The notes under the pieces were generated by a model. That model did not search any database, had not been told where the DNA came from, and saw only the letters and a program-made list of their open reading frames with translations. Below, piece after piece: positions 56,815 to 64,000 of a stretch of 64,000 nucleotides of DNA (its first letter is position 1; every line of letters begins with the position of its first letter). Made by a program: the position numbers and the translations under genes. The DNA comes from Megaustenia siamemsis (Eukaryota; Mollusca; Gastropoda; Stylommatophora; Ariophantidae): assembly GCA_032433765.1 (NCBI GenBank), contig JAVIAB010000160.1, forward strand, positions 12,817,969-12,881,968, in the 5' to 3' direction.

Positions 56815-57078
56815 TCTTGTGTGTTACCGGGACGTCATTATGAGGAAAGTAAAGAATAGTGACACTGTGACCTTCCAGGCATGTCGTAAGAGGCGGCTAA
56901 GGAGGTTGATCAATGGCTTGACAAGCTGTCATTGTAAAAAGTATTGTTATGGAAACAGCCATAGATTTTAGAAGCAGTGATCTCTGCAATATGTGCCATT
57001 TTGGCACACAAGGTTTCTGTTTTTGAAATTGTGGTTCTGCCCTATGTGCCATCTTCGGCTCGAAAGGACATAAGAAGA
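56815..57078 (+). mobile_element. SINE, third copy
   Basis: TTCTTGTGTGTTACCGGGAC ... GCCATCTTCGGCTCGAAAGG ACATAAGAAGAA: same element as 35782-36059 and 38511-38790, with a slightly degenerate tail. Confidence 0.88.
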
Positions 57079-57584
57079 ATTAGTAAGGCTATGATGACTA
57101 GTAGATGAAAAGTTAATAAATAACAGATGTAGTCAATACACAACAGGACTAGTGTTTAGACATCTAGAAATGTGTTCTGTGATTTACTAATTCCAGGATT
57201 ATGTGAGTCCAGTGGTTATCCAGACTACCCAATAGTTTGAGTATAATATTACTGACTGTACTTTATTATGTGATAATATAACTTGTGACTGTCTGCACTG
57301 TAATAATAGTACGTAACTAAATATGCTCTCCTGTGATGGAACACCTCAAGAGTTTGTTTGACTGTCACAAATAGATATTGGAATGTGTTACAGAAAGATG
57401 AAAGGTCTAAATGAAGTACGAAGAAGATCGGCACGAAAGACATTATATTATTAAAAAAGCTCAAATACGTAGATATTATCGAGGCAAAGTCTTCAGTTCA
57501 ATGAGATCAAATAAAAAGTACTCTTTACATTTATACCATCTATTTTAGGGGCTTAGATAACAGCTCCTTAGCTAAAAGCGGACA
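57079..57584 (-). other. Gene 2 intron, no gene seen
   Basis: Unique AT-rich sequence. Confidence 0.5.
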
Positions 57585-57840
57585 ATAAATCAAACTGACT
57601 ACCTACGTTAGGATCAGTATCAACAGCTGATCAAGATTCTACTCCACCCCCCTATGACATCTCTGAGAAAAGCCTAACCAGTCTGACCAAAAGAGAAAGC
57701 ATCAAGAGAGAAGGCAAGCAGGTAGCCAAAAATGCCTTGCTGAAGTCATATGTGTTGACCAAAAGATGTAAAATATCTCAGCTTGCAGTAAACACAACAC
57801 AACAATCTATGTCCAACTAACATCTTTGTAAGGAGGAACA
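57585..57840 (+). mobile_element. SINE-like element, 28.9-kb family
   Basis: Shares TTGCTGAAGTCATATGTGTT and TAAACACAACACAA...CTAACATCTTTGTAAGG with 28925-29365 and 58035-58320. Divergent. Confidence 0.55.
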
Positions 57841-58029
57841 AAAACAGATGTAGAAGATAACCTCAATTTTGATTGAAATGCATCATTAAATTATTATTGT
57901 AATAATTTTTTCTTAATAAGAATTAACCTTTCAATGTCTCCTTGAATGTTATTTCATCATATCTCAATTGTCTAGAGTGGGTCTTGCAATGTACATTTTT
58001 TGTATCAACATAAATAATGATGCTTCGTT

Positions 58030-58322
58030 TATATGTAGTCCAGCAAGTGAGCTGAGTGCAGTCAGGAAGAACAACTGACTGCATGCATCAGGATCGGTAA
58101 ACAAGAGAGCTGATCAAGACCCCTCTCCGACCCCCAGTGGTGCTCCTGGAAAGAGACTATCAAGCCTGGCCAAATGAGCATAGATCAATGGAGGAAGGCA
58201 ACTTGGCATTGATAAATGCTGTGCTAAAATCAGATGTGTGTTAAGCTGTAAGGCACATATAAACCACAGCACAATGGATTTACACCCATTTAACATCCTT
58301 TTATGGATGGCAAAGAGGAGCA
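58030..58322 (+). mobile_element. SINE-like element, 28.9-kb family
   Basis: AGCAAGTGAGCTGAGTGCAG ... ACCCCTCTCCGACCCCCAGT ... CACCCATTTAACATCCTTTT, co-linear with 28950-29225. Confidence 0.6.
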
Positions 58323-59104
58323 TCCATTCTTTTAGTAGCCATCAAGTGAACATCAGAAAGAAAGGTGTTTATATGACTCATAAGTTTAGAAGCCAGTTCA
58401 TCTAAGAGAAAGAAAAGGTCTAAATAACTGATTTCAAGCCAGATGCTGTAATGCAGATGTGGTGCTTGCATGTCAGTAACTACTTCACTCATTAGTGATC
58501 AAATGCCACACAACCTGTGCAAAATACATCAATTTTGTTCCCTAATGAAAATTCTGTTTTGTTACATGTTCTTTAGGTTCTGTCCTTTCTTGCAATCAAC
58601 TAGTACTTTATAATGAAAATATATGTATAGAGAAGAAAACAACTGTTAATATTTCCTAATTATTTATTTATGACATGATAATCTTGTGTTATTACATAAT
58701 TTGAATTGACAAGTTTTCTAAATGGCCATGCATGTAACATTGGAACAACATAAAGAGCAACAGTAGGAGACAATATCAAACACTGAACTAAATAATTGGA
58801 GGTGTGAATTAACTATTAACTGTACAAACAAGCAAGGAGCTTCATGGAATTATTTACATATTATATATCAGGGAGATTCAATTAACTCACATTCGTTATT
58901 CCATAAACATAAAGGCAGATATAAGAAGAAGAGAAAGAAGTGGAACAGACTAAGATTATATGACAACATTAAAATAACAGTTGGGGCTGCCAGAAAAACT
59001 ACAACTTTGTATTTTTCTCAACATTTGAAGAGGTTATAAGAGAAATTTCCTAAGAAGGTTCCATAACAGAGTCACTTAAACAATGACAGCTGAAAAATGG
59101 GTAC
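58323..59104 (-). other. Gene 2 intron, no gene seen
   Basis: AT-rich unique sequence up to the donor of exon 59105-59212. Confidence 0.5.
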
Positions 59105-59212
59105 CTGATAATTAACACCCGAGGATTGATTGTTGTCATATCCAGTGCTCATTCCATAGCCAGCATTGTTATTCATACCATCATTTCCACCCATACCATA
59201 TCCAGATCCATA
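59105..59212 (-). CDS. Gene 2 internal exon, Tyr/Gly/Asn-rich
   Basis: 36 codons, phase 0 on both sides. Acceptor TTGTCTTCAG then TAT at 59212; donor CAG|GTACCC below 59105. It reads YGSGYGMGGNDGMNNNAGYG then MSTGYDNNQSSGVNYQ and splices to DGQMYGKG at 55165. Its composition matches the large exon, and the lengths of all internal exons are multiples of three, so skipping it would keep the frame. Confidence 0.82.
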
Positions 59213-59804
59213 CTGAAGACAAATGGTACAAGCTTTAAAGATGCAAACAAATGTAAACTTATTCTGACTTCCTGTAAGAGTAAATCACATCAATATAACA
59301 CAACACATGAATACAATGACATCTAAACTAACTGGCAGATCACAGGACATCTTCAAATATTCTATGACAAGCATCCAGTTGCTCTAACATTGTTGACTCT
59401 CCTATAACATACATCATGATTTATCATTACCTTAGGAGTATATGCATAACTATGCATGGCTGCAGAAAAGCTGGTAAGAGAGAGAACAGAAAAAAAATAA
59501 AGTAGAGTAAATGAAATGTTCACAGCTTGTTATCGTTACCTTTCTCTTTTATAACAAACAAAACATTCTATTCTAGGCTCTCTATCTTGGCAAAGTCAGG
59601 CTGTTATTAGCTCTTTCTTATAATAAAAGAATCAAATCTTCCCAACAGTCTTAAACATTTTAAATAATTTGTATTGATTCTCTCACCCAAAACTAACATC
59701 AAGTTTTTTTTTTTAAATCAGCTTCTTCTCCATTCTTTTTTTTATTTTCCTTCCTGAAGGAAACAATGTTTATTGAAAGCTTGTTGTGTTGTTTTTTTTT
59801 TTTT
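59213..59804 (-). other. Gene 2 intron
   Basis: A 29-nt exon-like segment (59431-59459) was considered and rejected on phase; otherwise nothing. Confidence 0.5.
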
Positions 59805-60370
59805 TATCTTTCTGCCTTATCACATGGTCAAACAACCACTTTATCTGTAGTTTCTTTATATATTCTACATCGGGGGTTATTCCAAGCCTTTTTTCTCAGT
59901 TCTTCATTTCTGATCTTATCTCTTAGGCTGTTTCCTGTCATTTGTCTAACACATTTCATCTCAATTGTGGTTATTTTTTGTTATTGTTCTTGGATATATG
60001 GTCCAGGATTGGCATTGGTAGCACAATGTTGGAATGAGGATTGTAGAGTGCCCGTTTTGTCTCTATTTCCATTTTGGAAAAATTATTAGTGAAACCATGT
60101 TTATTAGTGGTGATAGCTGTCCAATTGTTTGACAAGCTTTGTTGCATCTTGAGTCTATTTCTGCTGTTTGTGTATTGTCATTTGTCACTAGACTTCCTAG
60201 GTATTTGAGATTTCTCTGCTTGTTTTAGTTGTCTGCTATCTAAGGTTATGTTGTTCTTTTTCTCTTTTATGATATTCATGACTTCTGTTTTGTTGATGTT
60301 GATTTTCATGTTGTATTTTGTGCCTTTGCTGTTGAGTCTATTTAAGTGTCCTTGTAGGTTTTCTATATAA
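59805..60370 (-). mobile_element. LINE-F fragment, antisense
   Basis: The - strand from 60360 reads MKININKTEVMNIIKEKKNN (RT thumb). After breaks come TTIEMKCVRQMTGNSLRDKI and RNEELRKKA at about 59960-59890. Overlaps in content with the + copy at 60835. Confidence 0.65.
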
Positions 60371-60474
60371 TAGTGCCTAATACATTCTCTCCATTAAATT
60401 AACGAAACCAGATTCCAGACTTTTATTACTGATTCTCTCCATTTAATAAAGTGTTTCAAAACCAACTGTACCGG

Positions 60475-60662
60475 GGATCACATTTTTAACATAAAAAACA
60501 TCTTTGAGCAGTGTAGGGAATATAACGTAGAACTGCACACATGCTTTACAGCCTTTGTGTACAACATAAATAAACTACGAGACATCATGAAAGACATGGG
60601 CTTTCCAACACACCTAACACAAATTGAATCGCTATATGAAAAACATCAACAGAACATGTAAG
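60475..60662 (+). mobile_element. LINE-F RT scrap
   Basis: Reads GDHIFNIKNIFEQCREYNVE and LRDIMKDMGFPTHLTQIESL, ending KHQQNM*. Where family RTs carry xDYxKAFD (first catalytic Asp), this copy has only a short CFTAFVYN remnant. Confidence 0.7.
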
Positions 60663-60834
60663 AAAAATTAATTTAAACTCTCAGGGTAGGGACTTTTGTC
60701 TTGATAGCTAACCAATTCTGCTGACAATTCTAAAATATTATGTTCAAATATCACACATTTTTAACAATATTTTATGTTCTGCAACATTCTCAAAATAACT
60801 ATTTTTGAAATTAAATGTGGTAGAAGCATTACAG

Positions 60835-61145
60835 GAAACAGTCAAATAGAGAGATAAGATCAGAAATGAAGAACTGAGACAAAAGCTAGGAGTAATTTCC
60901 ACCATTGAACACATAAAGAAACAACAGATAAAAAGGTTCAGCCAAATGATAAGTCAGAAAGATCAAAACACAATAAAAAACACAATAAAAAGAGCCATCA
61001 ATAAACATTGTGAGAGCACTAGACCAAGGGCCAACCATGAAAATGATGGATTGATAGAATATTAGAAACATAAGGAAACATAGCAGGAGAAGCCATCAGA
61101 AGAGTAAAAGACCCAAACTACATCTCCCCTTGATGCTGAACGGCA
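60835..61145 (+). mobile_element. LINE-F 3' fragment
   Basis: RDKIRNEELRQKLGVISTIE, KKQQIKRFSQMISQKDQNTI, then CESTRPRANHENDG with stops. It ends CCTTGATGCTGAACGGCAAA. Confidence 0.65.
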
Positions 61146-61319
61146 AATGAGGAAGAACATTTTCACTTTAATTTCTTTTGTGTACTTTGACAGGTATTAA
61201 TTAGGAACAAAAATAAATACCAAAATGTATACAGGAGTTTTAGCTTTATCACATTTGGTATCATACATTTCAAGACAGGTACTTTGTTTCTAAGAAATTA
61301 GGTTAAATACAGAAATAAA

Positions 61320-61795
61320 AATGTTCAACTCAAATGTTATGGCGGCCCTATTATATGGCTGTGAAACATGGAGAACAACAAAATTGACAATCACAAAGAT
61401 ACAGACTTCCATTAATGGATGCTCACGCAGAATAAAAGGATGGAAATGGCAGGACAAAATCACTAACATAGAATTATGGAAATGTACCAGTCAAACATCA
61501 GTGGATAAAGAGATACAGCGAAGACGATGGCGCTGGATAGGACACACACTACGGAAGCCAACTGAGAGTATTACACAACAGACCCTTTTTTGGAATCCCC
61601 AGGGGAAAAAACAAAGAGGAAGACCAAGGAATTCTTGGAGAAGACAGATAGAAGCAGAGATGAAGATGATGGGGAAGACATGGAATGATCTTAAAAGAAT
61701 GGCAAAAAACAGAACGATTTGGAAAGTGTTTGTTGAAGACCTATACTCCACTGGGAGCTAAAAAGGTAGAAGAGGAAGAAGATTCTGCTCTAACC
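61320..61795 (+). mobile_element. LINE-E 3' end, nearly intact frame
   Basis: 146 codons: MAALLYGCETWRTTKLTITK, RRRWRWIGHTLRKPTESITQ, then WNPQGKKQRGRPRNSWRRQI and GKTWNDLKRMAKNRTIWKVF, then a stop. Very similar to 53045-53460 but keeps the LRKP segment and more of the frame. Tail GAAGAGGAAGAAGAT. Confidence 0.85.
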
Positions 61796-62155
61796 AGCAA
61801 AATAATTCCAGAATTTAAGAATTAGCATAGAGACTTTACTGAATCTCAGGTTAATGTCTTCAATGTTAGTCCTATTGCACACTATGCTGTATTGCTGTGA
61901 AGTATTTGAACCTCTCAATACTAGGCTGCATAATTTGGTTGTGTGAGGGACCAGTACTTATATTTTCACTAATTCAACAATAAAGGTAGACATTTTTCCT
62001 AACTCTGAGGACTGCATGCGCCATAGATATTGAACCCACAAAATAAATACAACAAAAGCATTAAAAAAAAGAGTAGAAAAGACAAGAAATCCACTGAAAA
62101 GCAGACAACACAAATCACATTCTGCATGTAGCTACAAATACATGCTCATATCTAC
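61796..62155 (-). other. Gene 2 intron, no gene seen
   Basis: Unique AT-rich sequence up to the donor CAG|GTAGAT of the exon at 62156. Confidence 0.5.
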
Positions 62156-62218
62156 CTGGCTGTTGTAACTACTATCTGTCTGGTAGACATTACCAGTCTG
62201 ACCACCATATCCATATTG
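62156..62218 (-). CDS. Gene 2 exon, Tyr/Gln/Gly-rich, most 5' one seen
   Basis: 21 codons. Acceptor CATGTTTCAG then CAA at 62218; donor CAG|GTAGAT below 62156; phase 0 on both sides. It reads QYGYGGQTGNVYQTDSSYNS then Q, the same style as the following exons. No start codon, so the gene continues beyond, to the right of the window. Confidence 0.78.
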
Positions 62219-62309
62219 CTGAAACATGAAACAATTGTTGGCTTACAAAATAGTAACAACACTTGTCATTTAAAAAAAAAAAACTAATATTAATTTTTGT
62301 TAATAGTAT

Positions 62310-62515
62310 TACAACCGGAAATATTGAGGGAAGAAGGGACAGAGGAAACAGTGAGAAAAGATATAAGACAGTTTAAAAGAATGGTTTGGTAAGAAGTCAA
62401 CAATAAAAAGGACAAACCACCGCAGAGATAGAAAATTGTAGAGACATGAATTGCAGTGAGACATGACCACCTATGCTTGCAAGCAAGTTACTTGATGGAT
62501 TATGATGATATGACC
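62310..62515 (+). mobile_element. LINE-C tail
   Basis: ACAACCGGAAATATTGAGGG ... AGATAGAAAATTGTAGAGAC ... TACTTGATGGATTATGATGAT, parallel to 40590-40790. Degenerate. Confidence 0.65.
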
Positions 62516-62589
62516 TTAACATTTGCTTGTCCACAAAATATGAGATTTATATGTAGTATTGTCTCTAATTGCTTGTTGTGATCATACAT

Positions 62590-62892
62590 GATGCTTGAGA
62601 TGAGGTTTAGAACACAGTATTTACTCAGCCAACCTAACCAGATGTGTTTGGAGACTACTGCATAGTGTCGCTTCAAGCATCAAAACTCATGTTGTGAGGC
62701 GGCATTACTCACCTTCCCAGAGTTTTACTCTGGTACCTATTTCTGCAAGCCGCTGGGCCGACTACAGGGGTATTTTTATTTTCCAACCATGAGCAAAATT
62801 CACACTGCTTCCAGCAGGAATCGAACACTGGTTGTCCGAACATCAATAGCAGAGCCAGGTGGTTTTCCTAACTAGGCTACTGAGGCCACTTT
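62590..62892 (-). mobile_element. tRNA-derived SINE, antisense, second copy
   Basis: The - strand GTGGCCTCAGTAGCCTAGTT (A box) and GTTCGATTCCTGC (B box), then TTGCTCATGGTTGG and AGTAAAACTCTGGGAAGGTG. Same family as 42683-43017. Confidence 0.82.
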
Positions 62893-62929
62893 AACATAAA
62901 AAAAAAAAAATAAAAAATCACACGTGAGA

Positions 62930-64000
62930 AGTGAGCCTGGTCATGTACAGAAAGGAACACCAAAATTACACTGAAGAAGGATGGAGACATCCTAACAGGT
63001 ATGCATGCAGCAAATCACTTTGCATTAGAGATGGAGAAATTGTGGAGGATACCAGCACTGAGAGAACGGAGGGACACAAAGGTGCTGATACAGGCAGAAA
63101 AATCTGCATGCATGCCGAGACATCCAATGAAGGACCGATTCCAAAATCTTGCATTGGGACGACTTAAGAGAAGCAGTTTTATCCACCAAGCCAAGCGTAT
63201 TAGTAGACAAACACCAGACATGCCAAGAGTTGTTAACCCCCTACTGCCCATACCAGAACATGGACAGAGGAATCAGGATTATCAATACAAATACGGACAG
63301 AAGTGAAAGGAATAGTTGACAAAGAAGAACAGATTAGTCTACAGCGAAAAACAATAACTCTCAGTTTCCTGGATGAAGAATACCCACAAGACCTATGGAT
63401 TCGTGTGTACACAGATGGATTAGCACAGAATGCAGTCAAGAATGGGGGAGCAGGTGCATATATAGAGTACCCAAATAACACTAGGGATATGAATAAAATA
63501 GCAACAGGGAAATATTGTCACAATTATGATGCAGAAATACAAGCAATAAAGTTGGCAATAGAAAAACTGCTAAACAGTAATCTTAGCCCACAGCCTGTAG
63601 TGTTTTTGACAGATGCAAGATCAGTACTCCAGGCACTACAATCTAGAAAATTACCATATCTGCAGACCTTATTGACTGAACTCTGCAAGCACCACAGGGT
63701 TGCCCTGCAGTGGATCCCATTTCACTGTGGAATACCAGGAAATGAGAAAGCAGATCAGTTGGCAAAGGAAGGTTCAACAGGCACACAACTAGATACACTG
63801 GTTACATACCATCAGAAGAAACAGATAATCAAATCAATCAGAAGACCACAAGCCCCAAATCAGGATGCCTTTCATAATATGAATAGATATGAACAATTTA
63901 TCATTATACGCCTCAGAACAGGACACAATCGACTCCATAGTCACATGTATACAAAATTCAAGATCGACACATCAACTACTTGTACATGTGGACAGGCGCC
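62930..64000 (+). mobile_element. LINE-H with intact RNase H domain, runs off the window
   Basis: An open frame from about 63237 (after TAA 63234) continues to the last base with no stop, over 250 codons. An RNase H fold is visible: DLWIRVYTDGLAQNAVKNGG (first Asp), NYDAEIQAIKLAI (Glu), PVVFLTDARSVLQAL (Asp), then WIPFHCGIPGNEKADQLAKE (His/Asn/Asp end). It is followed by IIRLRTGHNRLHSHM and TCTCGQ, the zinc-knuckle start. Upstream pieces at 62930-63236 are other-frame remnants of the same element (for example HPNRYACSKSL). The RNase H part looks catalytically complete. Upstream frame breaks argue against full activity. Confidence 0.85.

Noticed and set aside
59431..59459. 29-nt exon-like segment (- strand) with CTTTTCTGCAG acceptor and AAG|GTAATG donor, reading MHSYAYTPK in one frame
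   Set aside because: 29 nt is not a multiple of three and breaks the phase 0 chain between 62156 and 59212. At most a poison or cryptic exon.

Overview
This window is intron-rich, AT-rich animal (metazoan) DNA. It has split genes with GT-AG introns, no operons, many decayed LINE retrotransposons, tRNA-derived SINEs, mariner-type DNA transposons and dense minisatellites. The mix of LINEs with endonuclease, reverse transcriptase (RT) and RNase H remnants ending in ATGATG or TAGATAGA tails, together with the SINEs, suggests a mollusc, perhaps a gastropod. That placement is inference only; nothing here is species-diagnostic.

Two genes can be assembled by hand. Gene 1 (+ strand, 8775-28358) has four recognisable exons whose splice phases agree: 8775-9725, 13910-13967 (58 nt), 24238-25412 and 28245-28358. 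It would encode a long Ser/His/Asn-rich, probably cytosolic, phosphorylatable region. The last exon carries a single C-terminal transmembrane segment and a short acidic tail ending PVGL. Each of the two large exons needs one single-base frame correction to read through, which suggests assembly indels or a decaying copy. Its 5' end lies outside what I can recognise. Gene 2 (- strand, 62218-50467) has four phase-0 exons: 62156-62218, 59105-59212, 54002-55165 and 50467-50580. It encodes the C-terminal part of a Gly/Met/Tyr/Asn-rich, prion-like low-complexity protein ending KKSRLY. Read-through of the 54002 donor would instead end the protein with VSS. Its 5' exons are beyond the right edge.

Layout. 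1-8.7 kb: LINE fragments and a cluster of minisatellites (28-, 53-, 39-, 31- and 48-bp units). 8.8-28.4 kb: gene 1. Its introns hold LINE-B and SINE pieces, an almost complete dead mariner (16094-17407), long 35/15-bp and 21/31-bp arrays, a 1-kb pyrimidine-rich tract, LINE-A remnants and a 0.5-kb fold-back. 28.5-46 kb: gene-poor, with LINEs, SINEs, a perfect 33-bp palindrome, a SINE nested in a LINE with a target-site duplication (TSD), and an RNase H LINE nested in another LINE with a 13-bp TSD. 46-62.2 kb: gene 2 and its introns, holding a dead RTE-like LINE, a GT/AT/AC palindrome, a mariner-derived MITE and SINEs. 62.3-64 kb: a LINE tail, a tRNA-SINE, and an RNase H LINE whose reading frame is still open at the window end.

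LINE labels are mine and local. LINE-A: TIITSDGR-type RT, ATGATG tail. LINE-B: MRRDNNRIAKQ-type 3' end, TAGATAGA tail. LINE-C: LWRHDHLRQ-type tail. LINE-D: HSHIKRHSKLG-type. LINE-E: RTE-like. LINE-F: RDKIRNEELR-type. LINE-H: RNase H and zinc-knuckle type. I found no CRISPR array, prokaryotic system, rRNA gene or convincing functional tRNA gene.
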